A stretch of DNA of 64,000 bases from NCBI RefSeq assembly GCF_019090095.1, contig NZ_JAGQFP010000002.1, positions 744,001 through 808,000 on the forward strand, read 5' to 3'. This DNA is from Stutzerimonas stutzeri (GTDB lineage: Bacteria > Pseudomonadota > Gammaproteobacteria > Pseudomonadales > Pseudomonadaceae). The translations under genes were made by a program, and so were the position numbers. The notes under the pieces are model-generated. The model was not told the origin of the DNA and searched no databases. It worked only from the letters and a program-made list of their open reading frames with translations. The first letter of the stretch is position 1, and every line of letters begins with the position of its first letter. Positions 36,234 to 44,867 of this stretch are shown one piece after another.

Positions 36234-37131
36234 GGTAGCTCCTCTTCAGCAGCAGCTGATGCGCCACGGTAATCACCGCCATCAGCCCGACCAGCACCAT
36301 CGCCAGCGCACTGGCCATGTGCGGATCCAGCGAGATATCCCCGGAAATCATCGCCGCGATGCGGATCGGCAAGACGTTGAAGTTGCCCGTGGTGAGGTAA
36401 TAGACGGTGGCATAGGCGCCGAGCGCGTTGGCCAGCAGGATGACGAAGGTGCCAAGCAATGCAGGCGTCAGCACCGGCAGGCCGATGTAGCGCCAGTAGC
36501 TCCAGGTTCCCGCGCCCAGCAAGGACGCCGACTCGCGCCAGTCTTCGCGCAGCGCGTCGAACGCGGGATAGAGCAGCAACACGCCCAGCGGAATCTGGAA
36601 ATAGGTGTAGAGCACGATCAGGCCGGTCTTGGAGTAGAGGTTGAAGTCCTCGATGATCCCGGCCTGCTTGAGCAAGATGGTCAGCGCCCCGTTGAAGCCG
36701 AGCAGGATGACGAACGCAAAGGCCAACGGTACGCCCGCGAAGTTGCTGGTCATGTTGGAAAAAGCCATGACGAAGTCGCGCAGTTTGGAGTCGACCTGAC
36801 GCAACGAGTAACTCCCCAGAATCGCGATGACGATGCCGAACAGGCTCGACCAGAAGGCGATCTGCAGGCTGTGCTTGATGGCTTGCAGGTAGAACTTCGA
36901 GCCGAAGATTTTCTGGAAATTGGCCAGTCCCCAGCCCTCGGGCGTGTTCAGGCTGTTGACCGTCACCCACAGCAGCGGGGCGATCTGGAAGGCGAAGAAG
37001 AACAGCGCGAAGGGCAGCAGGCAGAGCAGCGCCAGCTGTTTGCCACGAGCGGGTCTGCGACCCAACGCGGCCGGAGCGGCATGGTCGCGTATGGCCGCGG
37101 TCTTGAGGTTGTTCTCGAGCGGCGCGGTCAT
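36220..37131 (-). CDS. ABC importer permease (first)
   Basis: 303 residues from the ATG at 37131, which overlaps the stop of the phosphatase-fold gene (ATGA). Six transmembrane helices with the EAA loop WRESASLLGAGTWSYWRYIGLPVLTPALLG. N-terminal segment FALFFFAFQIAPLLWVTVNSL is the first helix. Binding-protein-dependent transport permease of the same class as PotB/CysT. Confidence 0.9.
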   Translation of the reverse strand: MTAPLENNLKTAAIRDHAAPAALGRRPARGKQLALLCLLPFALFFFAFQIAPLLWVTVNSLNTPEGWGLANFQKIFGSKFYLQAIKHSLQIAFWSSLFGIVIAILGSYSLRQVDSKLRDFVMAFSNMTSNFAGVPLAFAFVILLGFNGALTILLKQAGIIEDFNLYSKTGLIVLYTYFQIPLGVLLLYPAFDALREDWRESASLLGAGTWSYWRYIGLPVLTPALLGTFVILLANALGAYATVYYLTTGNFNVLPIRIAAMISGDISLDPHMASALAMVLVGLMAVITVAHQLLLKRSYHASR

Positions 37132-37931
37132 TTCAGCAGCTCCCGGCACGCGGGCTTGTCATGCGCTACACCAAGCAGCTCGCACAGCGTGCCGCACAGC
37201 TCGGTCTGTTTCGGGCGCGCAGCGGTGTCGAGGCTGAATGCCGAGCCGAGAACGAACAGCGGCACTTCGCGCTCCTCCGGCAGCAGGCCATTGTGGGAGC
37301 GATCGTTGTTCATGCCGTGGTCGGCCGTGACCAGCACCTGATAGCCGTCATCCAGCCAACCCTGCAGGTACTCCGCTAACAGAACGTCGGCACGGCGCGC
37401 CGCGTTGCGGTATTGAGACGAATCCAGGCCGTGCTTGTGGCCGGCGTCGTCGACATTCATCGGGTGCACCAGCAGGAAGTCGGGGCGATGCCGCAGCCGC
37501 AGACTTTCCGCGTCGGCAAACAGGTGTGAGTCGGGGTAATGGTCTTCGTAGTAGAAATGTCCGTGCTGGATCGGCAGCTCGGGGGTCTCGCTGTGACGGT
37601 CGCGCGCAGCGTGAAACGGCGCGCGGTTATAGAGCTCGCTGACCCAGTGATAGGCCGCAGCCGCCGTGCTCAGCCCCGCCTTGCGAACGTAGTGGAAAAC
37701 GCTGCGCTCGTTGGACAGCCGCACCACATCGTTATGCACGATGCCGCTCTCGATAGGTGGCACGCCGGTCAGGATGCACTCGTACAACGGCCGGGACAGG
37801 GCCGGCAGTTCGCACTGTAGCCGGTACAAGGCGCCGCGCCCGGCCATGCAATAGGCTTGCAGGTGCCCGAGTGCATGCTCGGCCACCTCGTAGCTGAGGC
37901 CGTCAAGGATGACGAGGATGGCTTTGCCCAT
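37128..37931 (-). CDS. Alkaline phosphatase-superfamily hydrolase (nucleotide pyrophosphatase-like)
   Basis: 267 residues starting MGKAILVILDGLSYEVAEHALGHL. The fold of the alkaline phosphatase superfamily is indicated by VILDGLSY (metal Asp), the nucleophile region PPIESGIVHNDVV, HPMNVDDAGHKHGLD and TADHGMNNDRSHNG, which carries the classic DHGM metal-binding motif. No signal peptide, so probably cytoplasmic. Likely a phosphodiesterase or phosphonate-like monoester hydrolase. It lies inside an ABC-importer operon between the binding protein and the first permease. The true start at 37931 is supported by the conserved N-terminus; a longer frame is rejected. Confidence 0.85.
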   Translation of the reverse strand: MGKAILVILDGLSYEVAEHALGHLQAYCMAGRGALYRLQCELPALSRPLYECILTGVPPIESGIVHNDVVRLSNERSVFHYVRKAGLSTAAAAYHWVSELYNRAPFHAARDRHSETPELPIQHGHFYYEDHYPDSHLFADAESLRLRHRPDFLLVHPMNVDDAGHKHGLDSSQYRNAARRADVLLAEYLQGWLDDGYQVLVTADHGMNNDRSHNGLLPEEREVPLFVLGSAFSLDTAARPKQTELCGTLCELLGVAHDKPACRELLK

Positions 37932-38056
37932 GCTTGCGTTTCCTGCCGGTTGCCTGCTGTAGAGAGAGCGATTTCGGGTCATTGCTCGCAAATGCCGTTT
38001 TTCGAGCGCATTCGCGAGCTGACTGTTCCTTGGTGCCGGTGGCTTCCCGCCTCCGG

Positions 38057-39115
38057 TCATTCCATCTCGATGATCACGTTTTCCTGCCACTGCTGTGGCA
38101 GGGCCTTGGAGGTGGCTTCCCAAGCCTCTGCGTTCTTGATGGGCCGGACCTTGGCGTACTGCTCGTTGGGCAGCAGTTTCGCCTGCACCTCGGCCGGCAG
38201 GGTCAGGTGCTCGGCGCGAATCGGCCTTGCGTTGCCCTTGGCAAGGTTGATCTGCCCGGCATCGGACAGGATGTACTCACGCGCCAGCTTGGCGGCGTTG
38301 GGGTGCTTGGCCCACTTGTTGATGATGGTCGTGTAGCCGGAAATCACCGAGCCATCGGAGGGAATCAGCACTTCGAAGCGGCTCGGGTCGATCTGGTCGC
38401 GGTAGGACAGGCCGTTAAAGTCCCAAACCACACCGACTTCCACTTCGCCGCGCTCCAGCGTCTGGATCGTCGGGTTCGACAGGGACAGGCGGCCCTGCTT
38501 GGCGATCTCGGCGAAATAATCCAGGCCCGGCTGGATGTTCGTCTCGTCACCGCCATTGGCGATGGCGGCTGCCAGCACACCGTTCACGGCCTGGGCGGCG
38601 GCGCTGACGTCACCGATGGCGACCTTGTACTTGCCGTTCTTGAGCTCGGCCCAGGACGTCGGTGCTTCCTTGACCAGCTGCTTGTTAACGATGAATGCAA
38701 TCGAGCCGGTGTAGGCCAGCAGCCAGTGGCCGTCCTTGTCCTTGGCCCAGTCGGGGACTTGGTCCCAAGTGCTTGGCTTGTAGGCTTGCGTGACGCCCTG
38801 CTGAACAGCGATGGGCCCGAACGCGGCACCGACGTCGCCGATATCGGCCGTGGCGTTATCCTTTTCCGCGGCGAACTTGGCGATCTCCTGGGCCGAGCTC
38901 ATGTCGGTATCCATGTGCTTGAGCCCGTATTTGTTTTGCAGGTCCTGCCAGGTGTCCTTCCAGTTGGCCCAGCTGTCCGGCATGCCGACGCTGTTGACCT
39001 CACCTTCTGCACGCGCTGCCTCTTCGAGGCCTTTCAGGTCCGTTTGTGCGGCGTTCGCCGATGTCGCCAGGGCGATCGCCGATCCCAGCAGTGATGCCAG
39101 CAGCAGTCGTTTCAT
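38057..39115 (-). CDS. ABC importer periplasmic binding protein
   Basis: 352 residues. Signal peptide (about 1-22, MKRLLLASLLGSAIALATSANA), then a two-lobed binding domain with GEVNSVGMPDSWANWKDTWQDLQNKYGLKHMDTDMSSAQEIAKF, IVNKQLVKEAPTSWAELKNGKYKVAI and FNGLSYRDQ. It resembles the family-1 extracellular binding proteins of iron(III), thiamine and phosphonate importers. Start at 39115 with Shine-Dalgarno AAGGAG. First gene of the operon; a palindrome at 39139-39150, just upstream, is a probable operator for the divergent GntR/UTRA gene. Confidence 0.88.
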   Translation of the reverse strand: MKRLLLASLLGSAIALATSANAAQTDLKGLEEAARAEGEVNSVGMPDSWANWKDTWQDLQNKYGLKHMDTDMSSAQEIAKFAAEKDNATADIGDVGAAFGPIAVQQGVTQAYKPSTWDQVPDWAKDKDGHWLLAYTGSIAFIVNKQLVKEAPTSWAELKNGKYKVAIGDVSAAAQAVNGVLAAAIANGGDETNIQPGLDYFAEIAKQGRLSLSNPTIQTLERGEVEVGVVWDFNGLSYRDQIDPSRFEVLIPSDGSVISGYTTIINKWAKHPNAAKLAREYILSDAGQINLAKGNARPIRAEHLTLPAEVQAKLLPNEQYAKVRPIKNAEAWEATSKALPQQWQENVIIEME

Positions 39116-39138
39116 CAGAAGCTCCTTTCGCAAGTCGT

Positions 39139-39150
39139 TGGTCTAGATCA
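39139..39150. promoter_or_regulatory. Candidate UTRA-regulator operator 1
   Basis: TGGTCTAGATCA, a near-perfect palindrome of form TGGNCTAGNYCA, 24 bases upstream of the binding-protein ATG (39115) in its leader. The related site beside the regulator gene is TGGACTAGCCCA. The form recalls the PhnF site TGGTATAGACCA of the same regulator family. Confidence 0.55.
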
Positions 39151-39438
39151 GCAAGATTTCGAGCCAATCTAGGGGATGCAAATGACAATTTGATGTCGTT
39201 GCCTCCGCCGCCGCCCGGTGGAGCGACACCGCGACAGGAGTGCCGTAGCAAGCCTAGCTCAAGCTGAAAACCTTGCCTGGCGTGGGCTGATGAAATTCGC
39301 CGATACGCTTGAATGGTTCGAAGTAACCGCGGCGGGCTGCGTTTTTCTGTGCCAATGTCATGCGACGGTCATTTGGCTTGCCTAGCCTGAAAGGTATTTA
39401 CGGTCGAGATAACGAGAGCAAAGGCTCTTTCCCAGTAC

Positions 39439-39450
39439 TGGACTAGCCCA
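39439..39450. promoter_or_regulatory. Candidate UTRA-regulator operator 2
   Basis: TGGACTAGCCCA matches operator 1 as TGGNCTAGNYCA. It lies 15 bases before the regulator ATG, touching its Shine-Dalgarno, which would allow autorepression. Confidence 0.55.
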
Positions 39451-39465
39451 GCGGAGGAGATATTG

Positions 39466-40182
39466 ATGCGCGACGAGGCACCTCGGGCGGTTACGGCGAT
39501 CTGTCGATCACTGCAGGAGCAGATCGCCCATGGCTTGCTGCTGCCCGGCGGGCAACTGCCGTCCGAGCGCAAGCTCAGTGAGCTCTTCGCCACCACGCGC
39601 ATCACCCTGCGAGAAGCCCTGGGCCAACTCGAGTCGCAGGGGCTGATCTACCGTGAGGATCGCCGCGGCTGGTTCGTCTCGCCGCCTCGGATCGCCTACA
39701 ACCCGCTGGTGCGTAGCCATTTCCACGCCATGGTTAACGAGCAAGGCCGAATTCCGGCGACCGAAGTCTTATCGGCGCGGTTGGTGCCCGCCGCCGCAGA
39801 CATCTGCGCGCGCCTGAGATTGCCGGCGTTGTCCGGCGTCGTCCAGATCCGCCGAGCGCGGCGCATCGACGGTCGTCTGGTGCTCTATGTCGAACACTAC
39901 CTGAACCCCAGCTATTTCCCGGGCATCCTCGACTTCGACCTGACCCGCTCGCTCACCGAGCTCTATGCCAGCGAATACGGCATCCAATACGGCCGCGTCC
40001 GCTTCGACATGGTCCCCACCGCCCTGCACCCCGAAGCCGCCACAACCCTGCGCACCGCCCCCGGCAGCCCAGCCCTGCGCATCACCCGCCTCAACCGCGA
40101 CCAGCATGATCGACTGATTGATTGCGACGTGGAGTATTGGCGGCACGATGCGATTCATGTGTGTGTGGAGGTGCCGGAGTAG
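39466..40182 (+). CDS. GntR-family regulator with UTRA domain
   Basis: 238 residues from the ATG at 39466 (GGAGGAG at 39453-39459; a TTG one codon upstream is possible). N-terminal winged helix (AICRSLQEQIAHGLLLPGGQLPSERKLSELFATTRITLREALGQLESQGLIYREDRRGWFV) and C-terminal UTRA ligand-binding domain (about 85-235, VVQIRRARRIDGRLVLYVEHYLNPSYFPGIL, LRITRLNRDQHDRLIDCDVEYWRHDAIHV). UTRA regulators such as PhnF, HutC and DasR are repressors released by the substrate of the adjacent operon. Divergent from the ABC-importer operon and probably its repressor. Convergent with the T6SS island. Confidence 0.92.
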   Translation: MRDEAPRAVTAICRSLQEQIAHGLLLPGGQLPSERKLSELFATTRITLREALGQLESQGLIYREDRRGWFVSPPRIAYNPLVRSHFHAMVNEQGRIPATEVLSARLVPAAADICARLRLPALSGVVQIRRARRIDGRLVLYVEHYLNPSYFPGILDFDLTRSLTELYASEYGIQYGRVRFDMVPTALHPEAATTLRTAPGSPALRITRLNRDQHDRLIDCDVEYWRHDAIHVCVEVPE

Positions 40183-40368
40183 GGTAATGCGGACTCACCG
40201 ATCGCCCACGAAAGTAAGCGTCGCCGAACTGAGCGAGGCCGCGACGCTTGGCTACTACATAAGCGCGGCGTCGTGTTTATACGGCGTTACGGTAGGACGC
40301 GAGCGGCATTCCTCCCGGATACGGCCGCCTCATACTGAGCAGCGCTGCTACCGAGAGTGCTCCATCGA

Positions 40369-41568
40369 CTAGCTAGGCTCGGTACCGACACGATGTTGAT
40401 GGACATTGCTGAAATCATTGCCCTTTGGAGTGGCATGGATGCATTTCGCCTCCTGGCTACGGTAGTAGTCTTCGACGCTCAGGCCTGGGGCGATCTTGGC
40501 GCGCAGCGCGCAGGGTTGTTGTTGCCAAGGGTGGCTGGCCAGTTTCTCCCTCAGCTTCCTCGACGCAGAGCTGCGCTTCCAACCTTCGAGGGTAAGGTCG
40601 CGCCAGTAGCGTTCGGGTCGGCCAATGGTGGCGTCATGGGCGGCGGTAACCGGGTCTAAGTAACGACTCTGCTCCAATACGGGCAGATCGGGCAGCGGCT
40701 GCTCGACATCCATATATCGCTGCAAGGTATCCCAAAAGGCGTAAAGGTTGGGTTTGTCGAGGCCCAAGCTGTGCATTTTCATGCCTAGGCAAACCTTGGT
40801 GTCGGTGTAGCGGTGGTGCAGCCAGAGTACGTAGTCATGGCCGCCATGAGGGGTGATCTGCAGCTGCATGACCGGGTCGAATTCGTAGAACGGGGCGACG
40901 AAGGGCGAGCGGAAGCGCCGACCGATACGTAACATGCCGTCGCGCCGGTTGAAGCCGCTGCCGTCGTGGGTATAGATCAGGGAATAGAGGCCGATTAGCA
41001 GGTCGGCGCCGATTACCGCCATAAAGAGCAGAATCGCGCCGAACCAGAATGCAGTTTGTTCGTCCCAATAACCCCAGAGCGCGCCTTGGTCCCAAGCAAT
41101 GGTTCCGGCGGTAATTATTCCGAACACTCCGCCAAATATATAAGCCAGCCAGGGCCTCGATGAACCGTAAATCACGAGACAGGCGATCATAATGAAGAGA
41201 CCTAGTGTTGTGACCAAGAAGTTACTATTAAAAACATCTGCCAGTTTTAGTGTCCATGGGAAAAAAAATGACATTAAGCAGCAAAGCTTTAATATGAATA
41301 AAAAATGCAATAGCTTGCCGCTATTTTCAAAATTCCAGCGTTCCGCATCGCAATAAATCTGCTGTTTGCGTTTTTCCTTGGTTTGCCGCTCATAGGCCAG
41401 ATGAGTCTCACCCATAAGCTGGCTTTCGATCTCGGATATCGAATCCAAGTTGGCGTAATGCCCCCATTTCAAGGCGGTATCGAACAAACCTTGCTTGTCG
41501 CGAATCGGTGGAGGCAGTGGGGGCAAGGCTTGGCCGCGATAGGCGGCAGGGCCGTAGGTTTCAGTCAT
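40369..41568 (-). CDS. Polytopic membrane protein, T6SS-island partner (DUF6708-like; possible immunity or accessory)
   Basis: 399 residues. The N-terminal 90 are soluble and proline-rich at the start; four hydrophobic segments follow (about 88-108, 115-135, 140-158, 170-200). A C-terminal soluble half contains FYEFDPVMQLQITPHGGHDYVLWLHHRY and LDPVTAAHDATIGRPERYWRDL. I relate it to the DUF6708 proteins found downstream of T6SS effectors. The start overlaps the effector stop as ATGA. The helix-coding part (about 41180-41370) is markedly AT-richer than the surroundings. Immunity protein against the membrane-active effector is plausible from position and topology; it could instead be a chaperone or part of the toxin. 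Confidence 0.7.
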   Translation of the reverse strand: MTETYGPAAYRGQALPPLPPPIRDKQGLFDTALKWGHYANLDSISEIESQLMGETHLAYERQTKEKRKQQIYCDAERWNFENSGKLLHFLFILKLCCLMSFFFPWTLKLADVFNSNFLVTTLGLFIMIACLVIYGSSRPWLAYIFGGVFGIITAGTIAWDQGALWGYWDEQTAFWFGAILLFMAVIGADLLIGLYSLIYTHDGSGFNRRDGMLRIGRRFRSPFVAPFYEFDPVMQLQITPHGGHDYVLWLHHRYTDTKVCLGMKMHSLGLDKPNLYAFWDTLQRYMDVEQPLPDLPVLEQSRYLDPVTAAHDATIGRPERYWRDLTLEGWKRSSASRKLREKLASHPWQQQPCALRAKIAPGLSVEDYYRSQEAKCIHATPKGNDFSNVHQHRVGTEPS

Positions 41569-44500
41569 ACCTTGAATTCCAGGGTTTCGATTAGCCAGTA
41601 GGGAACGTCATCGGTCCTAGCGTTTAGCGCCGGGGGCTTGGCGAAGGCTGCTTGATAAGGTTGCCAGGTTTTCGGGTTGGGCTGTGGCAGCACCAGCTCG
41701 TCGGAGCGGTCGGCCTCCTTGGCGAGGCGGAACTGACAGAAAACCTTGAGACGCTGGGTGACCTTCTGCCCATGACGTTGCAATGGGGTAAGCGTCATCA
41801 CGGGAAACTGCTTCGGCAATATATAGAGCACCGAGGCCTCGTCCAGAGGGTTTGCGGTCAGCTTGGCCTCGTCGATCGGGCGATGCTCGGTGCGCTCCGC
41901 ATTGAAGGCGCCATTGAGGGGAAGCACCCCCAATGCTTCCCGGGCAAAGAACTGAAAGTCCTGGGCGTCGAATAGGCCCAACAGGGGAGAGTGGATACGC
42001 ACCGCCCAGTCGTCGCGCTCGAAGGGCTGGGCCGAGGTGCGACGGCATTCCAGGGCCGCGTTCAGCGGGGCGCGCTGCCGATTGAGGCTGCTGATACCCG
42101 CACGCACGCTCGCAGGCGCCAGATCCAGCCAGTCGCCTAGACGACTAACTTGGATCACGGGCCGGCCGAGGATGCCGAGCAGCTGCTGGTAGGCAACATG
42201 CGGGTCGCTCAGATGAGCGAAGCGCTGGTCGTCTCCAAGCAATTTGTCGAGCGCGTCGACCTGCCCATGATCCTTGCCAAAAGGCCCGTTCTTCATCAGC
42301 GCCTCGACGTCGCTGTCGACCAGCCAGCCGGCGAGGATACTGCCGCCGATAAACAGCGTGGCCCCGGCAACCAGCACCACCGGGTTGATGCACATACCAA
42401 AAGCGTAAGCCGTCCAGGCCGCCCCGCCCGCCGCCGCCACGCCATAGGCCAGGGCGGCATCGCGGTCGCCCTGATGCCAGGCACGCTTGGCGTCCCAGAC
42501 GGTGATCGCCGTCGTGAAAAGCATGGCTGTGCCAGATAAGGCGCGCAGTATGGGCAGGCGCGGATTGTTCGTTTGCTCGACCAGATTTTTGGCCCAGCGG
42601 GTGGAAAACTTGGAAACACCGAAACGAGGTTGATTGAGTAGGCTTACGAGCTGATGCTCACCGCCAAGAATAAATTTCGATAGGTTGCCCGAGGCAACCA
42701 CAAGGTCAGCCGCTGCAGATATATATCCGGCGCGATAGCGGTCTAGACCATCCCCCGCTTCCCTTTCCAAACTCATCATCCCCTCAACCTGCGCACTCAG
42801 GTTGTACAGGGCGCAAGCCACCGCAACCATAGGAGGAGAAGGCGACTGCGCGACAGTGTCGAGTTTGCTGGCCACCGCATGTTTCCAAGCGCTGTACTTG
42901 ATCACCTCAGGATGGTTGGCAGGGGCGGCGATGATGACTCCTGCCCCACGATTGGGCAGCCCCCGTCCCACCTGACGCGGGCTGGTGGAGCCGATGACCT
43001 GACCCTCCGTATTGACGACGTTCATATACAGGTAGTTCTTACGGGTGATGGCCGCCCGCTCCGTGGCGGTCAGGCCATAGCGCAGCCCCTCTCCTTGAAC
43101 GCCCAAAATCCGTAGATTCGAAGCCTGGGCCTGTGCTTCGCTGACCAGTTGAATGCCACGCCAGCTGGGACAAAGTTTCTCGAGGACGCCGTGAGTCGGT
43201 GCGAACAGGCGCTGGAACTCGATGGCTACGTTCACGTTAGCGTCGTTCAAGCGCTGCACCTGGGTCAGCACGGCTATGGAGAAAGTGTCCATAAAGTCGC
43301 CGATTAGGGCGTGCAGATTCTTGTACACCAGCACCTTGTCGGTGTCTTGCGGGTCAATGTCAGCCATGTGCAGCAGGCTGTTCATGCCCATGTGCTGTGG
43401 CTCGGGTTCGCGTTTTTTTGCGGCCAGGGCGACAAGCCGCTCTACGGCCTCGGGTAAGGTGCCGTCCGCCTGCGCCAGGAGAGGCTTGGTGAGTGGGTGA
43501 TGGCCTGTTAGAAGGCGTTCGCTCAACTGGGCGATTCGGATTCGCAACGAGTTATTGGCGTCGGCCGGAGACAAGGCATCGATGTGCTCGGGTAATTTGC
43601 CCAAGGTGCCGAATATCTCGCTGAGCAACTGGTAGGGTTCCAGCAGGCGTTCGTCGTGGGTGTATTGCCAGTCCCACAGCGCTGCCGCCAGCGAAACATT
43701 CGATAGAAGACTGATCATGCGTTGCAGTTGGGATGACAGAGCGGTCCTTACCAGCTTGCGTTCGCCGTCGAACACAGCGTCGTGAAGTTGCTCAAGGTGC
43801 AGGTGCTTCTTGAACTTGCCCAGAGGGCTGCTCGGGCTCTGCATGACCGAGCTGTACAGCGCATGGGCGTAGCGACCATTGGGGCGATGCGGCACCAGCG
43901 CATTGAGGGTAAGAAGGTAGGACTCCGCCAGACGCGCTTGCGCACAGGCATGCCTGAGCGCGAACAAGGGGTCGTCGAGCATCAGCCCTACCAGCTTCGG
44001 ATAGGCTCGCATATTGCGTTCCGCAAGCACATCCGCACTGGCCGCCAATGTGGGCAGGGGCTGCGGTGGCGCACTACGGGTGGCAAAAGCCAGTTCTTCC
44101 AGGCGCAGCTGCATGCGGCTGCTCATTTCATTCGAGGGGATGCTGCTCAGGCTGGGGGTGAACAGGGACGGATCGCTCAGCAGGCTCTCGATACTGAAGT
44201 CGCGCGCTCGAAAGCCTTCCGTCTGCGCGCTGATCACCACCGCCGGCATGGCCTGCGTCGGCCGCCATTGATCCATCCCAACGACCGCCGCCGACCAGGC
44301 GAACGCGACGATCTGGGCGCGGCTTTTGACTCGATTCCGATCTGCCTCAAGCCAGCGGATATATTCCCACGTCCAGGGCTTCTCGCTGTAGGCCATCAGG
44401 TAGTTGTTGGCGACAGATTGCCCCTGCACCAGGATGGGGATCAGGAGCACTTGCTGCTGCTTGCCGACGGACGGTCGATCATCGGCAGCCGTCCCGCTCT

Positions 44501-44867
44501 CGGCCTGTTTGCGCCAATGTGCGAGATCGACATCCTTCATGTTGCCTTTGCCGTCGCACCAGACCTCACGCCAAAGCTTGCCATTCTGGAATACGTAGAT
44601 TCGCCCTGGACGTGGCAGCGCTCCCCGGGGGGCCTCGTTGTAGGCGTCATGTCCTGGCAGCTTGGCCAGCGGCATGATGGCCAAGAATGTGTTCTGTTGA
44701 ACGTTTACTTCTTCCTCATGGCTGCGCATGTCTACAGCGATGGGCAGAGACAGCTTGCCACCATCCTCCCGGTCGACATTCAGCACGAGCCTCTTGCGCT
44801 GCGCATTTTCGTACTCGGCACGCTTGCGAACACCCTGCTCGATGGGTTGATCCTTCAACTCGCTCAT
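41565..44867 (-). CDS. Large putative T6SS effector (VasX / BTH_I2691-like)
   Basis: 1100 residues. The N-terminal region resembles that of VasX-type effectors (LPRPGRIYVFQNGKLWREVWCDGKGNMKDVDLAHWRKQ, about 85-125, followed by VLLIPILVQGQSVANNYLMAYSEKPWTWEYIRWLE). A large helical middle follows, then a cluster of hydrophobic segments at about residues 775-855 (ALSGTAMLFTTAITVWDAKRAW, AAAGGAAWTAYAFGMCINPVVLVAGATLFIGGSILAGWLV), and a soluble C-terminus of about 245 residues. No signal peptide and no catalytic motif were recognised. A colicin-like pore-forming role is inferred from the hydrophobic cluster. The ATG overlaps the vgrG stop (ATGA); the gene is the immediate cargo candidate of that VgrG. 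Layout resembles hcp-vgrG6-PA5265-PA5264 of P. aeruginosa as I recall it. Confidence 0.78.
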   Translation of the reverse strand: MSELKDQPIEQGVRKRAEYENAQRKRLVLNVDREDGGKLSLPIAVDMRSHEEEVNVQQNTFLAIMPLAKLPGHDAYNEAPRGALPRPGRIYVFQNGKLWREVWCDGKGNMKDVDLAHWRKQAESGTAADDRPSVGKQQQVLLIPILVQGQSVANNYLMAYSEKPWTWEYIRWLEADRNRVKSRAQIVAFAWSAAVVGMDQWRPTQAMPAVVISAQTEGFRARDFSIESLLSDPSLFTPSLSSIPSNEMSSRMQLRLEELAFATRSAPPQPLPTLAASADVLAERNMRAYPKLVGLMLDDPLFALRHACAQARLAESYLLTLNALVPHRPNGRYAHALYSSVMQSPSSPLGKFKKHLHLEQLHDAVFDGERKLVRTALSSQLQRMISLLSNVSLAAALWDWQYTHDERLLEPYQLLSEIFGTLGKLPEHIDALSPADANNSLRIRIAQLSERLLTGHHPLTKPLLAQADGTLPEAVERLVALAAKKREPEPQHMGMNSLLHMADIDPQDTDKVLVYKNLHALIGDFMDTFSIAVLTQVQRLNDANVNVAIEFQRLFAPTHGVLEKLCPSWRGIQLVSEAQAQASNLRILGVQGEGLRYGLTATERAAITRKNYLYMNVVNTEGQVIGSTSPRQVGRGLPNRGAGVIIAAPANHPEVIKYSAWKHAVASKLDTVAQSPSPPMVAVACALYNLSAQVEGMMSLEREAGDGLDRYRAGYISAAADLVVASGNLSKFILGGEHQLVSLLNQPRFGVSKFSTRWAKNLVEQTNNPRLPILRALSGTAMLFTTAITVWDAKRAWHQGDRDAALAYGVAAAGGAAWTAYAFGMCINPVVLVAGATLFIGGSILAGWLVDSDVEALMKNGPFGKDHGQVDALDKLLGDDQRFAHLSDPHVAYQQLLGILGRPVIQVSRLGDWLDLAPASVRAGISSLNRQRAPLNAALECRRTSAQPFERDDWAVRIHSPLLGLFDAQDFQFFAREALGVLPLNGAFNAERTEHRPIDEAKLTANPLDEASVLYILPKQFPVMTLTPLQRHGQKVTQRLKVFCQFRLAKEADRSDELVLPQPNPKTWQPYQAAFAKPPALNARTDDVPYWLIETLEFKV

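Larger units (their letters stand above)
39116..39465. other. Divergent promoter region between the binding-protein and UTRA regulator genes
   Basis: 350 bases without a gene. It contains the two palindromic operator candidates (39139-39150 and 39439-39450), one beside each divergent start. A perfect CCAGTACTGG palindrome (39432-39441) overlaps the second site. The region is otherwise unremarkable; promoter boxes are not clear to me. Confidence 0.5.

Noticed and set aside
34315..39115. ABC operon as a ferric-iron (FbpABC-type) importer
   Set aside because: The ATPase and binding protein are of a class shared with iron importers, but the two phosphatase-type genes and UTRA regulator favour a phosphorus compound. 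It cannot be excluded without ligand data.
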